The position numbers and the translations under genes are program-made. From contig JAYEVF010000085.1 of assembly GCA_036346355.1 (NCBI GenBank), forward strand, positions 62,001-126,000: a DNA stretch of 64,000 nucleotides. Reading direction: 5' to 3'. Positions 22,860 through 35,346 of the stretch are shown piece by piece. The stretch is from Rhipidocladum racemiflorum. Its lineage: Eukaryota; Streptophyta; Magnoliopsida; Poales; Poaceae. The first letter of the stretch is position 1. Every line of letters starts with the position of its first letter. The notes under the pieces are model-generated. The model was given only the letters and a program-made list of their open reading frames with translations, was not told where the DNA came from and ran no database searches.

Positions 22860-25800
22860 TGATGAAAACACCTTCTGTTCCTACAAACATGGGAAAAGGC
22901 AAATCTGATTTTGTGCATAAAAATTATCGTGTTGTGCCTATCTTGTTGTGCGTCGTGTGTCTCAAGATCTTTGGATTCCCAAAAATCTCATTCCTAACCC
23001 CCGATCGAGACCTCGACATGTTTTGTTGCTATGTAGGCTTCTCGCGAGGAAGGAGAACATATGGCTAGTGGATTCGGATGCTCACGCCACATGTCCGGTA
23101 ATAAGAATTGGTTCTCCTCCTCACTGTGCATCTCGTCTTGAAAGTGTTACTTTTGGAGATGCTTCTTCCTCTTTGTTGTGGCAAAAGGTACAATAAAGGT
23201 AAGTGACAAGTTTATGTTCAAAGATGTGGCTCTTGTTGAAAATTTGAAATATAACTTGCTTTCTGTCTCACAAATGCTTGATGAAGATCTTGAGATAAGC
23301 TTTAAGAAAAATGAATGCAAAGTGCTAGATGCTTCAGTGATCTTGTGTTCAAAATTTCTCGTTTTGGAAGAGTCTTTAAAGCTGATTTTGATGCATCACC
23401 TTCTTCTAAGCATAGGTGTCTAATCGCCAATGTTTCTAAAGATTTATTCTTTTGGCATCGTAGACTTGGTCATGTTGGTTTTGATCATCTTACTCGTATA
23501 AGTGGTTTAGATCTTATACGTGGCTTGCCTAAGCTTAAGAGTGATAGCAATCTAGTATGTTCTTCTTGTAGACATGGTAAGATGATTGCAGGTTCACATC
23601 CACCTCTTACCATGGTGATGACAAACGCTCCAGACAGCTTCTACATCTTGATACTGATTGGACCATCTCGAGTTCAATCCTTTGGAGGCAAATGGTATGT
23701 GCTTGTGATTGTTGATGATTTTTCTAGATACTCTTGGGTATACTTTATGGCATCTAAGGATGAGGCTTTTAGTCATTTTAGAAGTCTTGTTCTTAGGCTT
23801 TCTATTGATCATCCAGAGCTCTCAAAGCTATTAGAAGTGATAATGGAACTGAATTCAAAATGCTTCTTTTAATCACTTTTGTACTGAAAAGGAATTGATG
23901 ATCAATTTTCATCACCTAGAGTGCCTCAACAGAATGGTGTAGTTGAAAGGAAAAACAGAACATTGGTTGAGATGGCTAGAACCATGTTAGATGAACATCA
24001 CACTCCTAGGAACTTCTCTGAAGCTATTTCAAGCCGCTTGTTATGTTTCAAACCGTGTGTTTTTGAGATCAAAATTGGGTAAGACTCCATATGAGCTTCG
24101 GTTTGGACATAGACCTTCATTTCTCACTTTCGAGTTTTTGGATGCAAATGTTTTGTCTTGAAATCTGGAAATCTTGATAAATTTGAGGCTAGATCAATGG
24201 ATGGCTTTTTCCTTGGATATCCTCGCTCATACTGTGGCTATCGTGTGCTTGTTTTGGAGACTAACAAAATTGTGGAAACTTGTGAAGTTACTTTTGATGA
24301 GGCTAGTCCAGGCACTAGTCCAAGTGATGCAGTGCAAAGCGCATACATTCAGGGGAGAAAATCTTTGAAGATGATGATGATGTTGAAGATGAGGTCTTGA
24401 CTCTTCCTAATGCACAACAAGATGTAGCACCTTTGGCACCTACTATTACATCACCTACAAACTAACCATCCTCAAGCTACAACATCATCTGTACATGCTG
24501 AAAATGAAGAAGGAGAAGGAGAAGTCTCAAAAGCCAATGCTCCCTTGTACATTCAAAAATGCATCCATCTGAACAAATGATTGGAGACCTAAATGAGAGA
24601 GTCACTCGATCCAGGTTTATTCATTCGACACTCATGCTCATTCCGCTTTAGTTGCTTCTTTTGAACCCAAAGATATATCTCATGCATTATCTCGAATCTT
24701 GGATCAATGCCATGCATGAAGAAATAGAGAATTTTGAACGAAATAAAGTTTGGAAACTTGTCTCACCTCCTCCAGATTTTAATGTTATTGGAACTAGATG
24801 GGTTTTCAAAAATAAACAAAGTGAGGATGGTGTTGTTGTTAGAAACAAGGCTAGATTGGTTGCTCAAGGTTACACTCAAATTGAAGGCTTAGATTTTGAT
24901 GAAACCTTTGCTCCTGTTGCTAGAATTGAAGCCATTAGAATCCTTTTAGCTTTTGCTGCATCCAAAGGTTTCAAATTGTATCAAATGGATGTGAAAAGTG
25001 CTTTTCTTAATGGCTACATAAATGAGGAGGTTTATGTCAAGCAACCACCTGGTTTTGAAAATCCAAAGTTTCCAAATCATGTGTTCAAACTATCAAAAGC
25101 TTTGTATGGATTGAAACATGCACCTAGAGCATGGTATGTTAGGCTAATAAACTTTTTACTTGAAAAAGTCTTTTTAATGTGAAAGGTTGACAAAACTCTC
25201 TTTTACTCAAGCAAGGCAATGATCAACTATTCGCTCAGATTTATGTTGATGATATTATCTTTGGTGGTTCATCTCATGTTTTAGTGTCTAAGTTTTCGTA
25301 AACAATGAGGAAGGAGTTTGAGATGAGTATGATGGGTATACTTTTGGGATTTCAAATCAAGCAAACGAAGGATGGTACTTTTGTACATCAAAGCAAATAC
25401 ACGAAAGACTTGCTACATCGCTTTGGAATGGAAAACAAGAAGCCGATCATGACACCCATGGAGAGCACTTGTGCACTTGACCTCGATGAAGATGGTGAGC
25501 CGGTTGATCAAAAGGAATATAGAAGCATGATAGGTTCACTTTTGTACCTCAACGCATCAAGGCCGGATATACAATTTGTCAGATGCTTGTGTGCTCGCTT
25601 TCAAGCTTCCCCACGTGCTTCACATCGACAAGTCATCAAAAGGATTTTCGTATCTTCATGGAACTCAAGATTTTGGCATTTGGCTTTCTGCTTCCTCATG
25701 CATTAGTTTGAGATCTTTTTTCGATGCTGATTTTGGAGGATGTAGAGTTGATAGGAAAAGCACTTCTGGTTCATGTCACTTCTTGGGAAATTCTCTCATT

Positions 25801-26140
25801 GCATGGTCATCTAGAAAGCAATCTTCATTTGCACAATCAAGCTTTGAATCTGAATATGTGGTCGCTGCTAGTTGTTGTTCTCAAATTCTTTGGATAGTAG
25901 CTACACTTAAAGATTATGGGGTTATTTTGGATAGTGTTCCTCTTCTGTGTGATAACACTAGTGCAATTTGCATTGCTAAGAACCCTGTGCAACATTCAAG
26001 AACAAAACATATTGACATCAGATTTCACTTTCTTAGAGATCATGTTGAAAAAGGCAACATTGTGCTTCATCATGTGGATACTGAACATCAATTAGCGGAC
26101 ATTTTCACAAAACCTTTGTCTTCTTCTCGCTTTTGCTTTT
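22860..26140 (+). pseudogene. copia-1 pol: protease, integrase, RT, RNase H; frameshifted
   Basis: The protease region is recognisable at 23062-23110 (WLVDS then a one-base shift through the active-site segment). The GAG-pre-integrase motif FFWHRRLGHVGFDHL (23449-23495) precedes the integrase core (VLVIVDDFSRYSWVYF, 23701-23748), which then breaks into several frames to 24400. RT starts near 24690 (ERNKVWKLV, VIGTRWVFKNK, RNKARLVAQGYTQ, YQMDVKSAFLNG, LSKALYGLKHAPRAW; to 25140). A frameshift follows before YVDDIIFGGSS (25242-25274). RNase H covers 25700-26120 (DADFGGCRVDRKSTSGSCHF, WSSRKQSSFAQSSFESEY, LCDNTSAI, RTKHIDIRFHFLRD, HQLADIFTKPL). The domain order is that of Ty1/copia. Confidence 0.85.
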
Positions 26141-27214
26141 ATTCGGGGAGAACTTGGAATTGTTCATCCAATGGGATTGTTTTGAGGGGGAGTTTCTTTG
26201 CCAAGTTCTTTCACTTGATGAGCTCACTTTATCATATTTCTTTATATGTTATGTAATTGAGCTAATATATGATAATCTAATTGTTTCACTTGAACTAAAA
26301 ATGACATTGCGGAATTCCCTGGACTAATTGCCTATAGCTAAATACTCTGTGATATCTTACTCTTCTAGGCTTGATATTGAATCTTCTTGGCAAATTTGGG
26401 CTATGAAGCAAGTGTGGTTTCAACTTTACTCTTTCATAAGACCTTTTAATCACTTTTGCATGTTTATAATCAAAGAAAAATGAAAAGAAAAGGGAATCAA
26501 TAAAAAAGGGTTGTATGCTTCAAGCATGCCATTCCCTCAAAAGACAAGATGTATGCTTCAAGCATGCCACTCCAAGGAAATAAAAGAAGTATGCTTCAAG
26601 CATGCCACATGCGCTTCTTGTTTAAAGATTAAATTGGTCCACTAGATTGGAGTTGAAACTACTTGCTCGCCCTGATTTGTTATTTGCTTCAACTTTGAGC
26701 CTTTGTTCTTCTACTAAGGTCTTGCTTAGTACTTGGCTATAGTTGACTGAATTGAGGTTGAGATGCATGTCATTCCTTAACTTGTTAAAATCACTTCAAG
26801 ATCATGTATTTTGCATATTATGTGATATATAAGGTTATATGATCGAATGAGCTCATTTTCTCATTGTGAATCATTGTTTCAGGAAAAATTTTGAACCTGT
26901 TCTCTCTTTTACTCTTGATGAATCCATTGTCAAAGGGAGAGAAATTTGGGAATCATTGAAAAGCTTAAAAAAAGGGGAGAAGAAAAAGGGGGATTTGTTT
27001 CTGGCATTTTGTGAGAAGTTTGGAGATTTTTAGGAATTTTGGACACATTGCACATTCACACACATTTTCCTTCTCAGTGGGAGATTTTGTGTTGTTTTTG
27101 GTCAAAGGGGGAATTCTGTGTTTTCTTCCTTCGGTCTTTGATCCTTTCGATTTCAAAATCTTTTGTAAAGTGAATGCCAAATGTTCAATTCTAAGTGGTG
27201 TTGCCAATGTTTTC
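26141..27214 (+). other. copia-1 3' interior with palindromic repeats
   Basis: There is no open frame of note after RNase H. Three copies of the 13-bp interrupted palindrome ATGCTTcAAGCAT, each followed by GCCA, lie at 26515-26527, 26553-26565 and 26591-26603. Purine-rich runs surround them (agaaaaatgaaaagaaaaggg at about 26472, and aaaaaaaggggagaagaaaaaggggg at 26966). Accumulated palindromes and multiple purine tracts in this position are known of Sireviruses. There is no evidence of an envelope-like gene. Confidence 0.6.
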
Positions 27215-27228
27215 ATCAAGGGGGAGAT
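27215..27228 (+). promoter_or_regulatory. copia-1 polypurine tract
   Basis: CATCAAGGGGGAGA directly precedes the 3' LTR start at 27229. Confidence 0.85.
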
Positions 27229-29033
27229 TGTGAAATCATGTGCTGAAAAATTGGCTTTGAACTGAAAAATTAACTTAGAATTGGATTTGCAAAATGTGCT
27301 TGTGCATGTGTTTGACAATTTGACAAGAAACAATGAAGTTACGCATTAGCGCGGACAAAGTTCTCAAGAAACAAGAAGTTTCCATCCGCGACAGACGGTG
27401 TTTTTGAGTCTCATAGAACATGTTTTTGAGCCCATGACCTAAGTCATTTTCACATGTACAACGGACAGCTTTTCTTGGTCCGCTGTGAACAAGCTTTTTC
27501 GGTTTGGATAATTTCTTGGAACCAAGATTTTCACATGTACAACGGACTAATTCTTTTTGTCCGTCGTGAATGGACTTTTCTAGGGTTTTACTTTTGTGAA
27601 ACCGAAGCGTGGCACGCTTGCGCCTGACAAGCTTCGGGGTCCGTTGTGAACTTGTTTTGAGCTCATGACCAAGCCATTTTTGCATGTACAACGGACCAAC
27701 TTTGTTTGTCCGTTGTGAATGTGTTTTTCCGCGTTTGGTTGGCTTCTTGGAACAGAAACTTTTCTTTATACAACGGACCAACTTTGTTTGTCCGTCGTGA
27801 ATGCGTTTTCGCTCAATTAGGGTTTTGAGCGATTTGGATTTGAATTTTGAATGTGAATTTGAAATTTGTGATGATTTCATGATGCTTCTTTTGAAGTGGA
27901 CTTTATGCAATACTCATGTGAGTAGTTGCATGGATTGACATTGAGTCAAGTCGTGGACTTGTGCTCGGATTTGTTTTGTGGTTTGTTCATGTGCGTGTAT
28001 TGCTCAAGACGAATGTGGTCGATGACGGACCGGAACTAGGTTCATGGAGGAACCGAGGTTCGACTAGGTTCAGGAGGAACCGAGGTCTTGGTGGTCAAGG
28101 ATGTCATGCGGGACGTTCGGGCTAAGAGAATGGTGCACATGAAGAATGGTTAGTCACGTGAGAATGGCAGGAGGTCATTCGCGTGCAAAGTGTTAGTCAC
28201 GTGAGTATGGCAGGTGGCCATACGCGTGCAAAGTGTTAGTCACGTGAGTATGGTAGGGTTGCCATACGCGTGCAAGAGTTGTACTCGGCCAGGTTGGGCC
28301 AAGTAGAGTTGTGTTGGATACAGATTCCTTTTAGGGAATAGGAATCGTATTCAGAACTCCTTGTGGGTTGGTGCTTTAAATAGGAGGGGTTGTCTCCTGT
28401 TGAAGAGCATCGAATTGAGGAGAGCTAGGCGCATAGAGCCTTGGGCTCAAAGTTTAGGGTTTGTACTCTTTTGATGGGAGTACTTTAGACAAAAGAAATA
28501 AAGATCAATTCTTCTAGTTCCCGCATTGCTTCAACGTTCTCTTTTTGGTTCTTGTTTGCATGCTTGTTCTAGTTCTAGATTGGTTTTTGTTCTTTAAGTT
28601 TTATCTTGAATTGATCCATCAAAAACCTCTCTAGGGTATTGATCTAGTGTTTCTCAAAGTCTAGTTGATCAATCTTTTGTCGTTCTTGTTTAATCTTGAA
28701 GTTTTGATTAGATTGATTCTCGTCAAGTTCTGGATCAGCAAGCTTGCGAAGCTCATAACTTTTGATCCGAAAGTCCGATCGAGCTGATTCTTTTTGGGTT
28801 CGATTCGTATTGGAATCTAGTTTCTTGTGTCCAAATTTCAGATCGTTTCGACGGTTGGATCTCTGGGAATTCTTGTTTTACCGAACCTCTATCATTCTGT
28901 TTTTGTCGAAAACGAGGCAATTATTTGGTTCTGTTTTGGGGTGAACTTTTAGTAGATCAAGAATTTGGTTTTAGCTTCCGCACAATCATTCACCCCCCCT
29001 CTGATTGCTATATTCGTATACTTCGATCCTACA
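27229..29033 (+). repeat. copia-1 3' LTR
   Basis: It matches the 5' LTR over its full 1805 bp. From 27830 to 29033 the two are almost identical. The first 600 bp differ by small indels and short clusters of changes, mostly in the palindromic part. It ends GATCCTACA followed by the duplication AACTG. Confidence 0.92.
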
Positions 29034-29036
29034 AAC

Positions 29037-31127
29037 TGTAACACCCCGGCACCTAGTATGCCTAGAATGTCACCACAACATCTAAAGACAACAACCATAA
29101 ACATATTTAGAAGTAAATTACAGCAACTACACTATAGATTTTGACAAAATTTCGGCAGCATAAACTCTGTTTTTCCATGGTTTTAAGCATCAATAATAAA
29201 ATCATGACATGATAGCATAATTGGAAACAACTATAACATGACAATCCATGGTTCCAACATCAATTCAAGCTCAACACATAGATTTAATCGTCACCTAAAC
29301 CATTAAGAAGTAAACGATTATTCAAGGCAACCAATGATGTAATTATTCCAAGGTCTAACAGGATAAGACAACCATCCAACTATGGAGGGAGCATGTCATT
29401 GTTTAAATCTGTGATGCTAAGTGATGACGTGAATTTAGCTCCCTTTCCCCAAGCCAGATTCAAGGTACCTAAAAAAACATTAAACAACAAGCGTGAGTTC
29501 AACACTCAGCAAAGTGTATTGCAATGGAACAAAACAAAAACAATTCACATACATACGCTATACCGATCACCAACCATGGAAACAATCCATGAAGACTTTC
29601 TCATTCACATTCTCACATACTTCCTTATTCACATTCTCATTTATGCAATGTAATGCATCATGCCTCCTTGCTTAGCACATACCGGTATTGCCGAGTGCAC
29701 ACCCGTCGGTGTGCACCATCATCCCCTTCCATCCCGTGGAGGGTGCCTACTCTTGCTAACTCGCTCCCATACAACCGCGTCAATGGGACTACGAGGTAGG
29801 ACTTTCATTCACTACGTGTGAACACAAAGGCCCGCATAAGAATGTGTCGCCTCTTCCTTTATGCATGCACATATGCCATAAACATGAATAACTTGCATAT
29901 AAACTCGATTTAACAATTGCATAGCCATTTAACAAATTATACTCATCGTGTCACAAGAAAGAATCATTCATGGCATCTTATCAAAACACATGGTTAAACT
30001 ATTTCATTGCGAATCATCACAACCACTACAATACACTTGCCTTCAACCACGCGAGACGGAGTGGCAAGATGTTGCCGGCACTCCCGGGGTCACACCACCA
30101 GCACATAGGTGTTAAACACTCAAAAACATGCCCACAAAAAAACACAAAAGCTATCGACTACATCGACTTCGCAACCCACTTCTAAAACCTGAAAAATAGA
30201 GAAACTGTCCAACGGGACAGCAGGCTTCCAACAAGCATAACTTGAGTTCTACAACTCCAAATTAGGTAAACGAGTACATTTTCTCGAACCTTAGGAAATT
30301 TTCCACTTTTTTCTAAGTATACACGAAAACTGATTCGGTAGTTAAACACAATCTGTCCCAATCACATCACAGATTGGATAGCGCTTGGTAAAACAGCCAT
30401 AACTTTTAAACAGCTGAACAGAAATTAGATTATCTACAACTTTTGCAATAGCCGTCCGACCATATCACGACTCTAAAATCCTCAAAAATGCGTCCCAACA
30501 CCGACTATCAATCCTGGCCAAGAGCCACTCGCGAGACAGATCTAGAATCCAACTTATCCCATCTAATCACAAAGACCTAAAAGAGAGTTCTAGGCATGGA
30601 TTCTCCCATCTAGCAACAACTAGAACACCACAAAAGAACCGTGATTCGTTACCTCTTCTTGGAGACTCGAACGATGACGAAATCCTTTCTTCCTTCCTAC
30701 GCTCCTTCCTTCAGATCTGCAATGATTCGCGCTTTTCTCCTCGGTTGGATGGGCTCCAATTGGAGAGATCTTCTGAGAGCTTTACGTGACAAAGAATGGG
30801 GAAAGGACCCCTAGCTAGGGCTGGCTAGGTGGAGGAGATGGGGCACGATTGGGAGGAGAGGGGAGGAGGGTCGGCGGCTATAGGGAGGAGAGTGGGGGCT
30901 GGCTTGGGTGGGGGGTGGGGGCTCCCAAGGCTAGGGTAGGCAAGATTTTCCCCCATCATGGGCCCAAACCCCCCCTACTAAAAGCCTAGAACTCAACTCC
31001 TCTAGGCCCAAATCCTCTTGGGAAGGCCCAAACCTCCCTAACAGCCCAAAACCTCAAACGCCCAAAACACGACATAATCTCATATCAGAATGCCACATTA
31101 TATAATGTCACATTCTATAATGTCACA
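29037..31127 (-). repeat. B1 5' LTR (2091 bp)
   Basis: On the minus strand it starts TGTGACATTATAGAATG at 31127 and ends GCCGGGGTGTTACA at 29037. It shares blocks with the B2 LTR and with A LTRs (accctccacgggatggaagggg, gtgcacaccgacgggtgtgcac). The inverted pair GTTCAC...GTGAAC (29808-29822 region) is present in every B LTR. Its first bases overlap the AACTG duplication of copia-1. Confidence 0.85.
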
Positions 31128-34100
31128 GGCACGGATCCTGGTGTCTTGTCCACACGGACTCCAGTACGTGCTTGGGGCCTTGACGACCGCTTGATACCCA
31201 GGTATGTAAGCGTACCAAATTTATAGTTGCAGATTGGGTTGTAACATCGCTGTGCTCTAACTTGTAATTTATTGTTGCAGATTGGAGGCGGCGGGACTAC
31301 TTCCCCTTGCACGGATGGTGGAGGCCACACAAGAGGACCACGTCGATGGTCTGTATGGTGAGGTCGTCGTCGTGGAGAGATCCCGACGCTTTCCCTTCGA
31401 CCGATCCCTCCTTACTGCCCCCGTGGACCGCTGGCGGCCTAAGACGCATACCTTCCACTTCCCCTGCGGAGAGATGGCGCCAACTCTACAGGATGTTTAC
31501 GTTGCTGATCGGACTCCCAATCGCTGGCCAAGCGGTTGTGCCAGCCGAGGTGGATGATGACTAGCGTGACGACCTTGTTGCTAGGTTCGTAGGAGTCCTT
31601 CCCCTTGCACATGGAGGCCAGCCGCAGTACGCCCCGCTACACCAACGACAGAGGCACGGTCCTACTCTCACGTCGCTTCACCAGTTCGAGGTATGTGTTG
31701 TCATGGTTCAACATTTGTACGAATTATTTTATCGGCGTATGTAGGATCGAAGTATACGAATATAGCAATCAGAGTGGGGTGAATGATTGTGCGGAAGCTA
31801 AAACCAAATTTTTATCTATTAAAAATTCACCCCAAAACAGAATCAAATAATTGCCTCGTATTCGACAAAAACAGATTGTCAGACGTTTGGTAAAACGCAA
31901 ATTTCATGAGATCCAACCATCAGATTGATCTAAAATTTGGACTAGATTCCAATACGAATCGAACTAAAAAAGAATCATCTCGATCGGACTTACGGATCAA
32001 ATGTTATGAACCTCGCAATCTTGTTGTGGCAGAATATGATGAGAATTGATCTAACCAAAACTTCAAGATTAAACAAGATCTTCAAAAGATTAATCAACTA
32101 AACTTTGAGGAACTCTATATCAATACCCTAGAGGGGTTTTGGATGGATCAAATCAAGATGAAACTCAAAGGACAAAAACCAATCAAGAACAAGAACAAGC
32201 ATGCAAACAAGAACCAAAACAGGAAACACTGAAGCAACACGGTTACTGTAGCACGCAAGGATCTAGAAGAATTGATCTTTATTTCTTTTTGTCTAAAGTA
32301 CTCCAAACAAAAGAGTACAACCCTAAAACCTGCCCAAGAAGGGGTCCTGAATACAATTCCTACTCCTAATCCTAGAAGGAGTCCCACTCCTAATCCTAGA
32401 AGGAGTCTGTATTCAACACAACTCCACTTGGCCCAACCTCGGCCATATACAGCTCTTGCACGCCAGATAGCAACTCCAGCCATACTCACGTGACTAACAA
32501 TACTCCTTGCACGCTGCACGCCACCATGCCATACTCACGTGACTAACCCTTCCTCGTGTGCACCGTCCTCTAGCCCGAACGTCCCACATGACATCCTTGA
32601 CCACCAAGACCTCGACTCCTCCCTGAATCTAGTCTCGAATCTCAGTTCCTCCATGAATCTAGTTCCGGTCCCGTCATCGACCACGTTCGCCCTCGAGCAA
32701 CACCTGCACATGAACAGACCACAAAACGATTCGAAGCACAAGTCCGCGACTTGACTCAACATTAGTCCATGCAAATACTCACACGAGCATTGCATAAGTT
32801 CAAAACATGCATTGTGAAATTCAAACAAATTTCATAACCATAGATCAATCACCAAACAATTTTCAAAATCACAAAAATCAACCTCGAGCAAAAAACCATT
32901 CACGCCACGCTCACTCACGGCGGACCAAAGAAAATCGGTCCTACAGACATGCGAATTTCACAACACAAAATCTTGTTCACCACGGACCAAAATTTTGGTT
33001 CGCATGTATGAAATTTGGTCCGCATCAATGTACAAACTTACGCTTTTTTGAAAACTTTGGTTCACAAGAATGACTTAAATGTATAATTACCACGGCGGAC
33101 CAAAAATTTGGTCCTACGTAAACATAAAAACAATCCGCGCTTAATGCGAACTTACTGGTTTGGAAATTTGGTCCCAAGACAGAAGAGAAACACATGCACC
33201 TGCACATTTTGCAAATTCAGTTCTTAAGCAAATTTTTCAGACATGATTTCACAAAGGTAAGTAATAAAATTTTCTTTTGCAGGTTACTACGATGGTCGGG
33301 ATGCCACAGAGTACCAGGTGAGCCAAGACTTGGAGGCTTACCTGCTGTGGTTGTTCGGTGGGTGATGTTCACCTCGACCCATGGAGACAACGTCGACGCT
33401 AGGCTTGTCCCGATCGCACGGGCCATTGCTGACGCTGCCCCCAACAAGTTACCTCAGTACAACTAGGGGTCAACTATACTTTGTGCCACCTACCGGGGTC
33501 TGTGCGATGCGTGCCTTAGGACGCGCCTCGGTTCGATCCTCCCCAGGTGCCCACTCCTGCTTATGCTCCGTCATTCGAGCGCTCCAGACGGACGACCATG
33601 GGTTGACGATTGGGTGTACGGCCCGGAGTTTTACGGGGATCCTGTGAAAAGAATTCCTTGGTGTCTAGGAAAATCATTTCCATAGTAGTGGCTGCCCTAC
33701 GATGGGCTCTCTTTGGTACCACAGACGGGTACATAAATGTTTTTTGTACTATGCAATCTCACATTTCAGCCTCTTTTGTATTAACTTTATGTATGTATCT
33801 TCTCAGAGCCACAATGGGTCTGGTTCACAGTAATGGCGTGTCTACGACACTTCACCAAGGCCTTCGACCTTTTGCGGCCCGAGCATGTCCGGTGGAAGCC
33901 TTACACCTTACCGGAGGTCCGCAAGCGCGGATCGCACGGTTTGTCCATCCTTTGTGCGCGAGATATTCCGTACTGCATCACACGACGGAATCTTGTGTTC
34001 GATGTGTACGTTGAGTATTAATCGGTTCACTGGGTAATGAGGTAGTTGGGACTCAGGCAGGAGGTCCACTGTTCCACGAGGCGTGATAGTCCCTACAGAG

Positions 34101-35346
34101 ACACACATGTCCCTAACTTTACTTCTCCTTACATTTCGAATGCAACTCACTGCACATGCTAATGGGTTTACAACTTCCGCAGGCATTCGAGGAGAGGTGG
34201 CCGCTGGACTAACTGATCCATGAAGATGGCCCCTTGGGTGGAGCAGTGGAGTCAAGCACTACAAGACCTGGTTGCAGACGTTGACGCGTACGACATATAG
34301 GGATACCAGGAGTACCTGCAATGGTACTCCCCACTTACATGAGTACGCCTTTTGCCCGCTGCTGACCCGGAGGATATCGTACCGGCTCGTGCTAATGACA
34401 CATATCCCACCCATGTTGCATCGGCGATGCACTTCGTGGTACGTCAACTAGACATTGTACTCAAATTTTTAATGATATGCAAGCATACATATGTTGTACG
34501 ACATGTTATCACAGTCAGGACGACATGGGAATGTAGATGGCGCAGACTTGAGGACCATGAGAGGCCGTTTGTGCGGCGGTTTGGAGATCTCCTTGGAGGA
34601 GATCATGGCATTCATGGATCGAATGCTCGCGAAGACGGCGAGGATTGTGCGGACCATTTCGTGCCGGCATAGTTTTGACGCTGCTGGTGTGGGGTCGCAT
34701 ATGTCGGACGTACGACAGCAGGGGTCCGGATTAGTACATGACCGCCTCTGACACCACCGCTGCTGACACCATCATTCAGACCTCCCACACAACCGTACCC
34801 ACCACCGCTGCCACAGGAGCAGCCTGGGAGCTCATCGTGGTAGCAACCCCAGTTCTTCGTGGCAGGTAATATTCTCACTTCAACATGCATTGCATTTTGT
34901 GGTAACTAATACTTGTGTATGACAGGCCACCCATTTGGATACCCTACCGGCGTGACATGGATGCCTCCTCCTTACTTGGTTCAGACCCCAGGTGTGTTCA
35001 ATATGCTTCGTAAACTGACATTGCAAGACATTTTACTTCCAAATATGTTCTTCATTCGAACTTATTGTAGTACTTTCAGGTTACCGTCCGGAGGGCCCCA
35101 CTACGCTGCACACGCGGGCGGACGACTTCGACACGGGCTATGCTGGTCCGACGCATCCAGAGGTCCTATTTGGGTAGCAGCCGAGCGCCCCAACGCCTAC
35201 ACACCATACTGCACCCGAAGTTCCTCAAGCTGACTCTGCAGCACCCGTGCTCCTTGGAGCCCGGATCAGCTGCGCACCAGAGCGGTGGACCCCTTTAGGG
35301 CCTAGACATCGACCTGCAGCTGCACGTTGACCAGCGAGGCGGACCA
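31128..35346 (+). pseudogene. Plant mobile domain (PMD) gene fossil, with introns and stops
   Basis: Exons can be traced. The first is 31128-31200 (ends LIPR before gtatgt). The second is 31279-31690, entered after ttgttgcag (EAAGLLPLARMVEATQEDHV, FPFDRSLLTAPVDRWRPKTH, FHFPCGEMAPTLQDV, then one frameshift into IGLPIAGQAVVP). Intron 31691-33282 holds a solo LTR. The third exon starts at 33283 (YYDGRDATEYQVSQDLEAYL, LWLFGWVMFTSTHGD, ARLVPIARAIADAAPNKLPQ). A fourth begins near 33807 (WFTVMACLRHFTKAFDLLRP, HGLSILCARDIPYCITR, VFDVYVEY). Later pieces run to 35340. Stops replace Trp codons at about 31560 and 33467, and further stops and frameshifts follow. This resembles the PMD (PF10536-type) 'phosphatase 7 long form homolog' genes that are abundant in grasses. 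B1 interrupts its 5' part. Confidence 0.75.
31740..33253 (-). mobile_element. copia solo LTR in a PMD intron
   Basis: It is a reversed relative of the copia-1 LTR: it begins TGTAGGATCGAAGTATACGAATATAGC and ends GATTTCACA, the reverse complement of LTR end and start. It includes the gaacttcaagattaaacaag and caaaccggtctac-type blocks and degenerate GGACCAAAATTTTGGTCCGC palindromes (32930-33130). No internal region or second LTR is present. The flanking pentamers (GCGTA and AAGGT) do not match, so an unequal event or edge decay is likely. It is more diverged from copia-1 than the copy at 60259. Confidence 0.8.

Larger units (their letters stand above)
18993..29033 (+). mobile_element. Ty1/copia retrotransposon, Sirevirus-like (copia-1)
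   Basis: The two LTRs (1806 and 1805 bp) start TGTGAAATCATGTGC and end GATCCTACA. They are flanked by a perfect duplication AACTG (18988-18992 and 29034-29038). The interior has an initiator-Met primer site, gag with two zinc knuckles and a long coiled-coil between them, and integrase before reverse transcriptase (the copia order). The long gag, palindrome-rich LTRs and repeat-rich stretch before the polypurine tract point to the Sirevirus (Opie/Ji/SIRE) lineage. Many frameshifts are present. It is inserted at the LTR/primer-site junction of B1. Confidence 0.9.
4385..31127 (-). mobile_element. Non-coding gypsy-like LTR element B1, split by A1 and a copia element
   Basis: Read on the minus strand the order is: 5' LTR (31127-29037), primer site (18988-18977), about 4 kb interior without recognisable gag or pol (18976-16965 and 7833-5781), polypurine tract (5780-5767) and 3' LTR (5766-4385, the rest beyond F). 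A1 (7834-16964) and a copia element (18993-29033) are nested inside. The lack of coding capacity with intact cis signals marks a large non-autonomous derivative (LARD type). B2 at the right of the window is a second copy. The right end abuts the PMD gene fossil at 31128. Confidence 0.75.

Noticed and set aside
26141..27214. Possible envelope-like gene after copia pol
   Set aside because: No open frame of useful length, no membrane segments, only palindromes and purine tracts.
27275..27910. 211-codon minus-strand frame in the copia-1 3' LTR
   Set aside because: It is made of the palindromic LTR units; in the 5' LTR the same frame is broken. No protein family is suggested.
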